64,000 bases of DNA from Ligilactobacillus animalis KCTC 3501 = DSM 20602 (GCF_001434535.1 NZ_AYYW01000014.1:62001-126000), one strand, 5' to 3'; positions 9,673 to 21,165 are shown, numbered from the stretch's first letter. The notes: a model not told the origin generated them from the letters alone. Numbers and translations: made by a program.

Positions 9673-10144
9673 ACAAATCGTGACATTAGCTTTGATAACG
9701 GCTTTAAATGTAGCTGTGGCACGCATCTTTTTGATCCCGGTAGCATTTACGCATGGAAATATCAATTTATGTGATGCGGGGATCGTTCTTGCTGGGCTTG
9801 TCTTTGGCGTGCGCAGTGGTGCTCTAGTTGGGGGCCTGAGTGGCTTTTTGCTCGATCTATTCAGCGGTTATCCGCAGTACATGCTCTTTTCGTTGGTGAT
9901 CCATGGCACACAAGGAGCACTTGTTGGCGCCGCTCGATCTAAGTCCTTAAAAGAGCAAATACTGGTCTGTGGCGGAGCGATCGGTGTTTTAGTTGGGGGA
10001 TATTTTATCGCCGATAGTTTGCTGTATGGCTGGAGTGCTGGGGTCTTAGGCATAGCAACTAATTTAGTACAAGGGATAGTTGGAACGGGGCTTGGTTTGG
10101 TCTTGGCCCGAAGAGCACCTAAGATAAGAGCGTGGAAGTGGTAA
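9662..10144 (+). CDS. ECF transporter substrate-specific (S) component, probable vitamin B6 (PdxU-like)
   Basis: 160-residue, about six-helix membrane protein of the energy-coupling factor S-component type. It has a short positively charged N-terminus, then HGNINLCDAGIVLAGLVFG and GLSGFLLDL, typical of the L1-helix/ligand-loop region of S proteins. Its start lies inside the 3' end of pdxK, implying translational coupling. S components are encoded apart from the shared EcfAA'T module, which is not in this window. Specificity for pyridoxal/pyridoxine is inferred from the pdxK overlap. A hydroxymethylpyrimidine or other vitamin specificity is a less likely alternative. Confidence 0.78.
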   Translation: MKTRQIVTLALITALNVAVARIFLIPVAFTHGNINLCDAGIVLAGLVFGVRSGALVGGLSGFLLDLFSGYPQYMLFSLVIHGTQGALVGAARSKSLKEQILVCGGAIGVLVGGYFIADSLLYGWSAGVLGIATNLVQGIVGTGLGLVLARRAPKIRAWKW

Positions 10145-10192
10145 TTTGTTCGGTTTTTCTGATATGATGAAAGAAAAACTGGAGGGATTTTT

Positions 10193-11764
10193 ATGCACGA
10201 ATTAAGTGGGTGGCTACTGTTGATTTTTGCATCAATAGCAGCTAGTATTTTAGCGCAGTTTTTTCCAAAGATCTCGGAAAATTATGTCAGTATGGCCGTT
10301 GGCGCGATAATTGCTAGCATCCCCTTTTTCAACGATATGATCCCCGAGTTTGAGCCTGAGGTCTTTATGATCACGATCATTGCGCCATTGCTGTTCTTTG
10401 AAGGGCAGGCAATGAATCTCAATCGTGTGGGGCACAAACTCAAAACAATCTTGGGGATCGTAGTCGTTTTAGTAGTCATAAGTACAATCGTAACGGGGTT
10501 TGCACTCTCATATATCACGGGGATCGGTTTGTCGCTAGCATTAGTGATGGCAGCGATCAGTACCCCAACTGATGCGACGGCGACAGAATCTGTTTCGGAA
10601 GGACTACAGCTTCCTAAGAGTGAAAAAAATATGTTAAAGATGGAAGCTTTGTTCAATGATGCTTCTGGGATCATCTTATTGAATGCGACGGTGCTGTTCT
10701 TATTGCGCGGAGAGATCGATTATGGGTCCACGATCATAAACTTCTTATTTGCAGCGATTGGTGGCGCACTGTTTGGTGCTATTATTGCTTTTATTGCGAT
10801 CTTCTTCCGCCAAGCCTTGATCCGCTTGCCCTTTGACAATGCAGTCAATGCCCAGATCATGTTAGCCGTTGCGTTACCATTTATCATTTATGTCTTAGCT
10901 GAAGAGATCCATGTTTCCGGGATCATTGCCGTTGTATGTGCTGGCTTATTGCATAACAGTGAAGCGCAGCGGAGTCGTTTCAGTGATATGCATCAATTCT
11001 ATTTGGGAAATAATATTTTTTCCTTAGTCCAAGAATTATTGAATAATGCCGTCTTTTTGATCTTAGGCTTAAACTTTGTCCGGATCATTATGGACGAAGA
11101 TGTGACCTTCTCATCATGGATCTGGATCACAGCTGGGATCGTCTTGTATGCCATGAATTTGCTTGTTCGGTACCTCTACGTTTTACTGATCATGAAACGT
11201 GGTCACCATAGCGCTTTGATCTTTTCGTTAGGTGGTGTTCATGGGGCCGTTACGTTAGCGCTTGTCTTTATGGCTGCAAGTTTGGGGCTAAGTTCAAATC
11301 AATTCAACCTGGTCATCATGTCTGAATCAGTAATGATCATTTTGAGTATGTTAGTACCAAGCATCGTTTTCTGGTTTATTTTGCCAAAGGAAGAGCATGA
11401 TACAGGCGAAAAGAAAAAGTATCGCCAAGAGATGGTCAATCGAGCGATCAGTGAAGTTGAACAGATGTATCTGCCAGAAAAGGTCAGGCAAAGTGTGATC
11501 TATGATCTGCGTGACCAAAATTCAGAGACCAGCTTGCGGCAATTTTGGCAACAGTGGTTCTACGTTTCACGCCGTCCAGCCTTTAACAAGGTCGAACGTT
11601 CCTTAGAGCAACAAGCCTTGTTATGGTCATTTTATATTGAACGTGAGTATTTGGCAGGATTACTGGAGGAAGGGGAAGTTGATTCGACCGACCTATATGA
11701 TTTGTATAATGAAGTTGCATTAGCTGAAGCCATGGTTTTAGATCCAAAGAGTTCATTCCACTGA
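10193..11764 (+). CDS. CPA1-type Na+/H+ antiporter (NhaP/NHE-like), paralogue A
   Basis: 523-residue cation:proton antiporter exporting Na+ (possibly K+) for protons. About twelve membrane segments occupy residues 1-400. Family motifs are FFEGQAMN, the AISTPTDATA helix, the ion-binding-helix stretch FNDASGI, AEEIHVSGIIAVV and GGVHGAVTLALVF. A soluble tail of about 130 residues follows, rich in Glu and Arg, probably regulatory. SD GGAGGG. It closely resembles the minus-strand protein at 47047-48621 over its full length, so two paralogues exist in one window. A hairpin terminator follows. Confidence 0.92.
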   Translation: MHELSGWLLLIFASIAASILAQFFPKISENYVSMAVGAIIASIPFFNDMIPEFEPEVFMITIIAPLLFFEGQAMNLNRVGHKLKTILGIVVVLVVISTIVTGFALSYITGIGLSLALVMAAISTPTDATATESVSEGLQLPKSEKNMLKMEALFNDASGIILLNATVLFLLRGEIDYGSTIINFLFAAIGGALFGAIIAFIAIFFRQALIRLPFDNAVNAQIMLAVALPFIIYVLAEEIHVSGIIAVVCAGLLHNSEAQRSRFSDMHQFYLGNNIFSLVQELLNNAVFLILGLNFVRIIMDEDVTFSSWIWITAGIVLYAMNLLVRYLYVLLIMKRGHHSALIFSLGGVHGAVTLALVFMAASLGLSSNQFNLVIMSESVMIILSMLVPSIVFWFILPKEEHDTGEKKKYRQEMVNRAISEVEQMYLPEKVRQSVIYDLRDQNSETSLRQFWQQWFYVSRRPAFNKVERSLEQQALLWSFYIEREYLAGLLEEGEVDSTDLYDLYNEVALAEAMVLDPKSSFH

Positions 11765-11768
11765 TCAG

Positions 11769-11806
11769 CAGAGACCCACTGCGTATTATCGCGGTGGGTC
11801 TCTCTG
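11769..11806 (+). terminator. Intrinsic terminator after antiporter A
   Basis: AGAGACCCAC / GTGGGTCTCT stem, 10 bp or more, with a T-rich tail. It may also act on the convergent gene that ends at 11813. Confidence 0.75.
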
Positions 11807-11812
11807 TGTATT

Positions 11813-12277
11813 TTAGTGTATTTTTTGATAGATCAAGATACCAAGATAAAAGAGCGGAGCAAACAGCAAGAAAAGTAGGCTCATAAAAAAGCTCTTGGCT
11901 AAACTGTAAGCTAAGCCGGTGGCGCCATCATAGGATTGGGTATAAGGTGAGGTGTACTCAAAGGGATTGACCCGCACGCCACTTGAATCCCAGCGGCCAC
12001 CGCAATAATGGGAAGCGACGTCTTGGTGGTGTTGATCTAAAGCCTTTTGTCGTAAAGAGACAAATTGATCATCACTGATGAACAGGCGTGGATGTCTGAG
12101 ACGAAAAAATGGCAGTAATAATAAAGTGATCACGAAATAAAGCTGATAGAACTCAAAATGATATGCAAAGCTGGGGTAAAAAACGAGTGCATCAAGATAC
12201 ATCAAGAGCGCTACCAAAGCGAGCGCACCAAACAACAAATAACATGACCATCTAAAGCATATACTAACGATCCGCAT
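11813..12277 (-). CDS. Hypothetical membrane protein
   Basis: 154 residues, not recognised. Two hydrophobic helices are at about residues 10-30 and 40-58, then a soluble middle with CGGRWDSSGVRVNPFEYTSPY, and a third helix at about 130-150 ending in YQKIH. The central region with CGG and Trp looks like a short conserved exposed loop. It is convergent with the antiporter and 128 bp downstream of pepO on the same strand, after that gene's terminator, so it is probably transcribed alone. Confidence 0.6.
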   Translation of the reverse strand: MRIVSICFRWSCYLLFGALALVALLMYLDALVFYPSFAYHFEFYQLYFVITLLLLPFFRLRHPRLFISDDQFVSLRQKALDQHHQDVASHYCGGRWDSSGVRVNPFEYTSPYTQSYDGATGLAYSLAKSFFMSLLFLLFAPLFYLGILIYQKIH

Positions 12278-12350
12278 TTAGCTCAGTCCCTTTTTAATTT
12301 TTTTATTATAATAACATCAATTTCTAATGAAATAAAATGTTTTGGGAACA

Positions 12351-12388
12351 AGAAAGAGCCACCACGATATTCCGTGGTGGCTCTTGTT
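12351..12388 (-). terminator. Intrinsic terminator of pepO
   Basis: AGAGCCACCACG / CGTGGTGGCTCT, 12-bp stem with a 5-nt loop, about 20 bp past the pepO stop. The T-rich tail is moderate. Confidence 0.75.
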
Positions 12389-12405
12389 ATTGATCATTGT
12401 GTTTA

Positions 12406-14322
12406 TTACCAAATAGCGATCCGTTTGTCGGGTGCTAGATACATCCCATCGCCTGGTCGAACGTCAAAGACTTGGTAGAAGTCGTCTAAGTTACGCGGCT
12501 GGATATTTGCCCGTAAGACATGGGGGGCATGAACATCGATCGCTAACAGGAGTTTTTCCCGTTCTGGTGCAGACTTCATCCCCCAGATCCGAGCCCAGTT
12601 GATGAAGAATTCACGCAGATCAGCATCCGGTTCACTTTTGGCGGCTTCAAGCGCACAGCTCAACCCACCTGCATCCGCAATGTTTTCGGAAACGACGAGC
12701 TTGCCGTTGACTTTTCCAGCGGGCAATTCTAAGCCGTCAAATTGTGCGATCATTTTTTCGGCTAATTTTTGGAAGTGGGCTAGATCTTCTTTAGTCCACC
12801 AATTAGCTAAGTTCCCGTGTTCGTCAAATTGAGCCCCGTTGTTATCAAACGCATGAGAGATCTCATGGGCGATAACGGCACCGATCCCGCCATAATTGGC
12901 ACTTGAAGATTGTTCAAGGCTGTAAAATGGCGCTTGTAAGATCGCTGCTGGGAAGACAATGATGTTAAATGAAGGATGATAGTAAGCGTTGACCATGTGT
13001 GCGGGCATCTCCCAACGTGTGCGGTCGACCTCTTCATCGATCCGTTCAAAATGACGCTTAGTTGCGATCTTGGTGAAATTCGTCACGTTATCAACTAAGT
13101 TTAAGTCATCATTGACGATAAACTTGGAGTAAAGGGGATCGAGTTCATCGGGATAGCCGACATTGATCCCGAGTGCATCTAATTTGACGATCGCTTTTTT
13201 ACGCGTTTCATCGCTTAACCATTCATTTTCTTCCAGTCGTTTCTTATAGACGGCGATCATCTTTTCGACCATGTGGTGCACATCGGCTTTAGCTTGAGCA
13301 CCGAAGTATTTATGGGCATAATAGAGCCCGACTACTTGACTGTATTGGTTCGTAGCTAAGTAAAAGGCAGCTTTTTGCGGTTTCATCGCCTCTTTTGAAC
13401 CAGAGAGCGCCCGGTTATAGGTGCCACCTAAAACCCGGATCTCATCGCTCAATAACCCAGTCAGATCGAGCAGTGTTTTGACAAATAACCAGCTCCGCAT
13501 GCTCTCAAAGTTTTGTTCGTTGACTAATTCATTTAAGGCTGCATAGTATTTAGGTTCGCTGACGATCACTTGTTCAGGTGCTTTTCCAAGTAAAGCCGTC
13601 ACGACTTTAGCGAGATCAACATGTTCGCTCAACGCTACGAAATCTTGGAAAGTGTACTTGTTGTAGGATTTGACGTAATCGGCGCGTTCAGTGCTGTCCT
13701 TTTGGAAAGGAGCCAGCTTTTTGTCGTAAGCCAAAGCTTGTTTGATCGTCTTTTGGCTAAATTCTTCATCATAACCAGCTAACTTGAAGAGTTCAGTCAG
13801 CATCTGTTCTAAGATCTGAAGCAATGTTTTCGCTTGTTCATTGCCAGGTTCATAGTAGGTCTTATCGGGTAAAAATAAAGATGGCACATCAGCATGGAGC
13901 GCGTAATGTTTAGTATCTTTCATATCCGGTGAAACATAGAATTCAAACGGTGCATCATAGCTCTCAAGGAACAGATCCGGTAAAGCATCTTGCCAAGCTT
14001 TTAGATCTTTTAAGGCTAAGATCTTATCTAGATACTTTTTAGCTGGAGCAAAGCCAGCATTGTTACGAGCTTCAAAATCAGATGCAAGGCGGTAGAATTT
14101 CACAAATTCTGCCATTTCTTTAGTCTGTGGTCGGACTTGGTCTGTCAACATCTTGCCAAAATCAGACATCAACGTTTCTTCGATATTATCGGCCAAGTCG
14201 GCAAAGCCCCCAGTAGTTGCCTTATCTGCTGGGATCACGGCGGTTTTGAGCCATTCACCATTGACGGCTTGGTAGAGATCATCTTTTAGCAAAGCTTCAT
14301 TGACAGTTGTTTTTTTCCCCAT
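12406..14322 (-). CDS. pepO: Neutral endopeptidase PepO (M13 neprilysin family)
   Basis: 638-residue zinc metallopeptidase that cleaves oligopeptides internally, probably cytoplasmic since no signal peptide is present. Start MGKKTTVNEALLKDDLY (14322) sits behind AAGGGGG; a longer frame to 14400 would run into the neighbouring reductase and was rejected. Zinc site HEISHAFD (HExxH) is followed by the third ligand in ENIADAGG, and NAYY and NIIVFPAAILQ precede it, as in M13 enzymes. The substrate-side region with KALHADVPSLFLPDKTYY is typical of lactococcal and lactobacillar PepO. It fits with the opp system at the window start in peptide use. Confidence 0.95.
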   Translation of the reverse strand: MGKKTTVNEALLKDDLYQAVNGEWLKTAVIPADKATTGGFADLADNIEETLMSDFGKMLTDQVRPQTKEMAEFVKFYRLASDFEARNNAGFAPAKKYLDKILALKDLKAWQDALPDLFLESYDAPFEFYVSPDMKDTKHYALHADVPSLFLPDKTYYEPGNEQAKTLLQILEQMLTELFKLAGYDEEFSQKTIKQALAYDKKLAPFQKDSTERADYVKSYNKYTFQDFVALSEHVDLAKVVTALLGKAPEQVIVSEPKYYAALNELVNEQNFESMRSWLFVKTLLDLTGLLSDEIRVLGGTYNRALSGSKEAMKPQKAAFYLATNQYSQVVGLYYAHKYFGAQAKADVHHMVEKMIAVYKKRLEENEWLSDETRKKAIVKLDALGINVGYPDELDPLYSKFIVNDDLNLVDNVTNFTKIATKRHFERIDEEVDRTRWEMPAHMVNAYYHPSFNIIVFPAAILQAPFYSLEQSSSANYGGIGAVIAHEISHAFDNNGAQFDEHGNLANWWTKEDLAHFQKLAEKMIAQFDGLELPAGKVNGKLVVSENIADAGGLSCALEAAKSEPDADLREFFINWARIWGMKSAPEREKLLLAIDVHAPHVLRANIQPRNLDDFYQVFDVRPGDGMYLAPDKRIAIW

Positions 14323-14344
14323 CGCAAATTCCCCCTTAGGATCT

Positions 14345-15196
14345 TTAAAAATCGGCCGTATCAGGGTCAGTTGCAAAGCCCGCAACGCCCTGTAAGGCAT
14401 CGATCTGTTGCATTTCGCTTTCGGTCAATTCAAAATCAAAGACTTCAGTATTTTCTTTGATCCGAGCCGGATGGACGGATTTTGGTAGTGGCAAATAGCC
14501 GTGTTGTAACGACCAGCGTAAGCAGATCTGAGCGACAGATTGGCCCTTTGTTTCTGCTAAAGCTTTTAGTGTTTCGTCATTAAAAATCTGACCGGTTCCA
14601 AATGGACTGTAAGCTTCCAATAAAATATCGTGCTGTTGACAGTAATCAATGGTCGGTCGATCGACGTCACCTGGGCAGATCCGGATCTGGTCGACCATCG
14701 GCTGGATCGTTTGTGTCTCAGCCAAGATCTCAAGGTGCTTTGGCTTGAAGTTTGAAACGCCGATAGCTCTGACTTTGCCAGCTTTATAGGCATCTTCTAA
14801 AGCACGCCAAGTTTCTTGGAGATGTTTTTTCCAGTCTTGGTCACGAAAGGCCTTTGGATTAGGCCAATGGATCAAAAATAAGTCCAAATAGTCGGTCTCA
14901 AGGTCGGATAAAGAACGATCAAGGGCTTGAGTAGCCAGTTCGTAAGTATGAGCCTGATTATCCAATTTGCTTGTGATAAAAAGGTCATTACGAGCGATTC
15001 CGCTTGCTTTGACGGCTTGACCGATACTTTTTTCGTTGCCGTACATTTCAGCTGTATCAATATGGGTAAACCCGGCATCCAATGCGGCTAAAACAGAATC
15101 TGTTGCTGTTTTACCGGCTGGAGTTTGCCAGGTACCAAAGCCCAAAACTGGAATCTTAACGCCATTTGCAAGTGTGTATGTGTTCATCAAACTCAT
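14345..15196 (-). CDS. Aldo/keto reductase
   Basis: 283-residue NADPH-dependent (beta/alpha)8 oxidoreductase. The catalytic tetrad can be read as D and Y in HIDTAEMYGNE, K in ITSKL and H in LIHWPNP. The AKR signature continues with IGVSNFKPKHL and the C-terminal PLPKSVHPARIKEN cofactor loop. It resembles the 2,5-diketo-gluconate reductase/glyoxal reductase group; the physiological substrate is unknown. Start ATG 15196 has AGGTGGG upstream; a second ATG at 15187 is possible. pepO starts 22 bp after its stop, so the two may be co-transcribed. Confidence 0.9.
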   Translation of the reverse strand: MSLMNTYTLANGVKIPVLGFGTWQTPAGKTATDSVLAALDAGFTHIDTAEMYGNEKSIGQAVKASGIARNDLFITSKLDNQAHTYELATQALDRSLSDLETDYLDLFLIHWPNPKAFRDQDWKKHLQETWRALEDAYKAGKVRAIGVSNFKPKHLEILAETQTIQPMVDQIRICPGDVDRPTIDYCQQHDILLEAYSPFGTGQIFNDETLKALAETKGQSVAQICLRWSLQHGYLPLPKSVHPARIKENTEVFDFELTESEMQQIDALQGVAGFATDPDTADF

Positions 15197-15338
15197 AAAT
15201 TCCCACCTATCCTTTATTGAATTATTGTGTACTACACGCCTCGATTATACCATAATTAAGTAAATGTCCACTTTTCGAGTGCTTACAAATCAAAGAAAAT
15301 TAATCTTTTTTGAATAAAAGCATTTTCACGTCTAATAT

Positions 15339-15370
15339 TTGTGTGAAACACAATATAAGTATGCTATACT
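15339..15370 (+). promoter_or_regulatory. Extended -10 promoter with inverted repeat, upstream of khpB
   Basis: TGCTATACT is an extended -10 (hexamer 15365-15370), with TGTGAA 17 bp upstream. TTGTGT-GAA-ACACAA (15339-15353) is a 6-3-6 inverted repeat covering the -35 region, suggesting an operator. A 5' leader of about 85 nt would follow before the khpB start. Confidence 0.5.
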
Positions 15371-15461
15371 ACTAAATGAGTTGCGGACGAGTTAGTCTGC
15401 TATTTTTGTTGATCACTTTTTTGAAAAATGTAGTTTATTGCTTTATTTAGGGGGAAACGAT

Positions 15462-16169
15462 GTGAAATTTTGGGGCAAGACAACACAAGATGCAATTAGA
15501 TCTGGCTTAGAGGAATTGCATAAGACTAAAGCGCAGGTCGAAGTAAAAGTTATCAGCGAAGGAAGAAAAGGCTTTTTAGGGTTTGGCAAGAAACCAGCTG
15601 AGGTGGAACTCGTTGTTAAGGAAGAAACAACACATAAAAATGCTGGACGACCACACGCTAAAAAAGTGGCTGTTGCAAAACAAAAGGTTGAAGACTGGGA
15701 GAAATATCTGCACGAATTAGGTTACTATTTGGCAGATGTCACACAGAAGATGGGAATCAAGACAACGATAGATGTGGTGGTGGAAAAACGGGTCGTGACC
15801 TATAATTTTGAAACCGAGCAGGAAGGTAGCTTGATCGGGCGCCACGGAAAAACGCTCAATGCGTTACAGTTGTTAGCCCAGGATTTCTTGGATAGGAAGA
15901 GCAAAAGGAAGGTCCAAGTCATCTTAGATGCGGCTGATTACCGGGCGCGACGCAAAGAAACACTCCAGTTTTTAGCACGAAAAGTTGCACGGGATGCAAT
16001 TCGCCAAGACCGGCGGCAACGGTTGGATCCAATGCCTTCGTTTGAAAGAAAGATCATCCACGCTGCTTTGGCTAGAAATACCGAGGTCAAAACCTATTCG
16101 AGCGGTAATGAACCGCGACGCTTCGTCGTTGTTGAGCCGGCGTATGCCAAAAATACAGGGAAGAACTAA
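15462..16169 (+). CDS. khpB: RNA-binding protein KhpB/Jag (EloR)
   Basis: 235-residue protein with Jag_N, KH and R3H domains in order. Jag_N (residues 1-50) carries the KGFLGFG motif. The KH domain has LIGRHGKTLNALQ, with GRHG in place of the GxxG loop. The R3H motif is in SFERKIIHAAL. The start is GTG at 15462, with AGGGGG spaced 7 nt upstream; an in-frame TTG at 15438 lacks a site. KhpB/EloR binds RNA with KhpA and controls cell elongation in streptococci and lactobacilli. The gene is usually next to yidC and rnpA near oriC; here it stands alone. Confidence 0.93.
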   Translation: MKFWGKTTQDAIRSGLEELHKTKAQVEVKVISEGRKGFLGFGKKPAEVELVVKEETTHKNAGRPHAKKVAVAKQKVEDWEKYLHELGYYLADVTQKMGIKTTIDVVVEKRVVTYNFETEQEGSLIGRHGKTLNALQLLAQDFLDRKSKRKVQVILDAADYRARRKETLQFLARKVARDAIRQDRRQRLDPMPSFERKIIHAALARNTEVKTYSSGNEPRRFVVVEPAYAKNTGKN

Positions 16170-16184
16170 GAGAGGATTTTGACT

Positions 16185-16655
16185 ATGTTTGAGCATAAAC
16201 CCAACCATTTGGAAGATGAATTGTGCTTTTCGATCTACACAGCACAACGCTTTTATAATCGTTTCTATACTGAAGCCTTGAAGAAGTATAACTTGACCTA
16301 TGCACAATACATCACGTTATTAGTTTTATGGGAAAGTAAAGAAAAGATGATCATTCGTGATCTAGGTCTACGTTTGAAACTCGATACAGGTACATTGACA
16401 CCTTTATTGAAGCGCATGGAAAAAGAAGGCTGGGTAACTCGTACGAAGACAAAGGCTGATGGACGCAAAGTTTATATCACTTTGACTGACAAAGCACTTG
16501 AATTGGAAGATCAGATCAAGGGCCGTGTCACTGGTTTCTTTGGTTCAGTCGATATGTCCAGTGACGAGTATAAAAATGCCGTCAAATTTATCCAAGACAT
16601 CGCTAAGAAATTAGAAGATAACAACAAGTTGTTGGTGGAAAAAACTAAATTCTAG
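16185..16655 (+). CDS. MarR-family redox regulator, OhrR-like
   Basis: 156-residue winged-helix repressor. The N-terminus carries a cysteine at residue 14 (DELCFSIY), in the position of the peroxide-sensing Cys15 of OhrR. It is followed by tyrosines in the FYNRFY and YNLTYAQY segments that normally hydrogen-bond it. The recognition region reads LGLRLKLDTGTLTPLLKRME, and the wing has DGRKVYITLT. It is therefore probably a one-cysteine organic-hydroperoxide sensor. No ohrA gene is adjacent, so its target is outside the window or it regulates itself. Start ATG 16185 follows AGAGGA. Confidence 0.85.
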   Translation: MFEHKPNHLEDELCFSIYTAQRFYNRFYTEALKKYNLTYAQYITLLVLWESKEKMIIRDLGLRLKLDTGTLTPLLKRMEKEGWVTRTKTKADGRKVYITLTDKALELEDQIKGRVTGFFGSVDMSSDEYKNAVKFIQDIAKKLEDNNKLLVEKTKF

Positions 16656-16662
16656 TAGCGTT

Positions 16663-16702
16663 ATATCCGCTAGGCAGATATCTGCTTAGCGGATATTTTT
16701 TT
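16663..16702 (+). terminator. Intrinsic terminator after the MarR gene
   Basis: ATATCCGCTA / TAGCGGATAT stem followed by TTTTTTT. Confidence 0.85.
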
Positions 16703-16753
16703 GGGAAAATTCCCACAAGTTGACACTTTATCCCACTAGAGGAAAGGAAATTC

Positions 16754-16785
16754 CACTTTACTAGAAAGTGATGAAAACGGATACA
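16754..16785 (+). promoter_or_regulatory. Operator-like palindrome plus perfect cre upstream of the alpha-glucoside PTS gene
   Basis: CACTTT-ACTAG-AAAGTG (16754-16770) is a perfect 6-5-6 palindrome, directly followed by ATGAAAACGGATACA (16771-16785), which matches the CcpA cre consensus WTGNAANCGNWNNCW at every position. The palindrome is a candidate site for the RpiR-type regulator at 19873. The cre predicts repression by CcpA in glucose. Confidence 0.7.
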
Positions 16786-16849
16786 TTAAAATGGTATGCT
16801 TAGTTTGGTAAGAAAAGCTAAAGTTTTTTAGGAAAGGTAGTGAAGTTTT

Positions 16850-19801
<2,952 letters not shown>

Positions 19802-19811
19802 TGTAATCGCT

Positions 19812-19840
19812 TTAGTTGATTGTGCGAAATATGCTATAAT
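19812..19840 (+). promoter_or_regulatory. Extended -10 promoter of the RpiR regulator
   Basis: TGCTATAAT with hexamer at 19835-19840 is a consensus extended -10; TTAGTT lies 17 bp upstream. ATGCT / AGCAT flank the -10 as a short inverted repeat. Confidence 0.5.
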
Positions 19841-19872
19841 TTAGCATAGTTAAACAAAGTAGGGGGACGCAC

Positions 19873-20628
19873 ATGACACTGGAAGAATTGATCACAAAAC
19901 ATCAAAAGGCCTTAGGAGATCTTGATAAGACAATCTTGCGTTATGTGCTGGATAACAGACCAAAGATCCAACAGATAAGTATTACTGAATTAGCAACTGC
20001 CACATATACCTCTAAATCGACAGTTTTGCGCCTAGTCAGGAAATTAGGCTTTACTGGTTTTTCAGAATTCAAATACTTTTTAAAGACGAGCACTAAAGAG
20101 GCTAAGCCAGCTACGGAGATGTTTGCCGATCTCCAGGTCTCAGATATCATTAAGACGATCAAAGGCTTGGAACATATCGAATGGGATGATCTGACAGCCC
20201 AGCTCAAAGAGGCCCAAACGATCTATTGTTACGGCACGGGTTTTTCGCAACGGCGAATCTTAGATGAATTTGCTAAAAATCTGTTGCAACTAGGTAAACG
20301 GGCGATCACGATCCCCAATAAGACAGAGCTTGATATGGCGATGAAGATGATCACGCCGCAAGATGTAGTTTTGTTGGCCTCGCTTAGTGGAGAGACGGAA
20401 AATATCAAGGAAAACATCTTCATGTGGACGCTAAAAAATGTCCCCCTTGTAAGTATGACCCGAGCAGGCGAGAACACCTTTGCGAGTCATTCGGATTTTG
20501 CTTTGCATTACTATGTGACGCCATTTTCCGTTATCAAAGAAAAAAAGGTCGAGTCGTTAGTCACATTATCAGTCGTTGTTGATTATCTTTTTCGAAAGTT
20601 GACCGAAAAAATGAGTAAAGATAGGTGA
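19873..20628 (+). CDS. RpiR/MurR-family transcriptional regulator (GlvR-like)
   Basis: 251 residues. The N-terminal HTH_6 domain (about 1-75) reads ITELATATYTSKSTVLRLVRKLGFTGF in part, and a SIS sugar-phosphate-binding domain follows (about 110-230, IYCYGTGFSQRR and LLASLSGETENI). The context, directly after a GH4 phospho-alpha-glucosidase and PTS gene, matches GlvR/MalR regulators that activate maltose PTS genes. It has its own promoter. The next small gene starts in its 3' end. The regulator is intact although the permease it would control is not. Confidence 0.88.
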   Translation: MTLEELITKHQKALGDLDKTILRYVLDNRPKIQQISITELATATYTSKSTVLRLVRKLGFTGFSEFKYFLKTSTKEAKPATEMFADLQVSDIIKTIKGLEHIEWDDLTAQLKEAQTIYCYGTGFSQRRILDEFAKNLLQLGKRAITIPNKTELDMAMKMITPQDVVLLASLSGETENIKENIFMWTLKNVPLVSMTRAGENTFASHSDFALHYYVTPFSVIKEKKVESLVTLSVVVDYLFRKLTEKMSKDR

Positions 20629-20633
20629 GAAAA

Positions 20634-21077
20634 ATGTTGAAACAAGTACTGGCAAGACCAGCTGTATACAAGAAGATCTTATTAGGCTACTGGATCGGTT
20701 CAAGTGTGATCTTATTTGGATATCTATATTTGGTCGCACTTGACCTTGGCAAAAGTCTGCCAGCGACTTTACAAGCAATGCCTAGTTTAGCTCTAGTAAC
20801 GATCATTGCAGGTCTCAACTTATTGTTAGCGGCGGGTTTATGGAAGATCTCAGCCACGGATAGTCCACTATTTTTGAGTCTAGCTTTGGTACAACAACTC
20901 TTGAGTTTAAACTTTGTAGGGGCGTTACTGATCTATTTTTACCAACGTTTCAGTCAACAGAAGTTTCTCCAGAAGCCGACAAGAGATCAAGGTGCGCTGG
21001 TAATTTCCTTTACGCTGGTCATCTTACTGACACTTTTTGTTCTCTTGATCAGGATCAGATTGGAATTTGTAAACTAA
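20634..21077 (+). CDS. Hypothetical membrane protein
   Basis: 147 residues, not recognised. Four hydrophobic helices are predicted at about residues 15-38, 46-67, 76-98 and 116-140. ATG 20634 was chosen over the overlapping GTG at 20625 because AGGTGAG lies 5-6 nt before it. It follows the RpiR gene by 5 bp and is probably co-transcribed. A repeat element begins immediately after its TAA. Confidence 0.6.
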   Translation: MLKQVLARPAVYKKILLGYWIGSSVILFGYLYLVALDLGKSLPATLQAMPSLALVTIIAGLNLLLAAGLWKISATDSPLFLSLALVQQLLSLNFVGALLIYFYQRFSQQKFLQKPTRDQGALVISFTLVILLTLFVLLIRIRLEFVN

Positions 21078-21144
21078 CACAGTGCGCAAAAATGCGCTTA
21101 TTTCCTAGGAGTTGCATTCTGGAGCACGACTATGAGCACAGTAC
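21078..21144 (+). repeat. Intergenic stop-codon-adjacent repeat, copy 1 (short form)
   Basis: Starts with CACAGTGCG directly after a TAA stop (21075-21077). It contains AATGCG, then TTATTTCCTAGGAGTTGCAT and CTGGAGCACGACTAT, and ends near GAGCACAGTACG. The central hairpin present in full copies is missing, joining the left and right flanks. Confidence 0.75.
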
Positions 21145-21165
21145 GTAAGAATTGCATAGTTACAC

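Noticed and set aside
12406-14400. Longer PepO starting at 14400
   Set aside because: The extra 26 residues are the reverse-frame tail of the aldo/keto reductase; AAGGGGG directly precedes the ATG at 14322.
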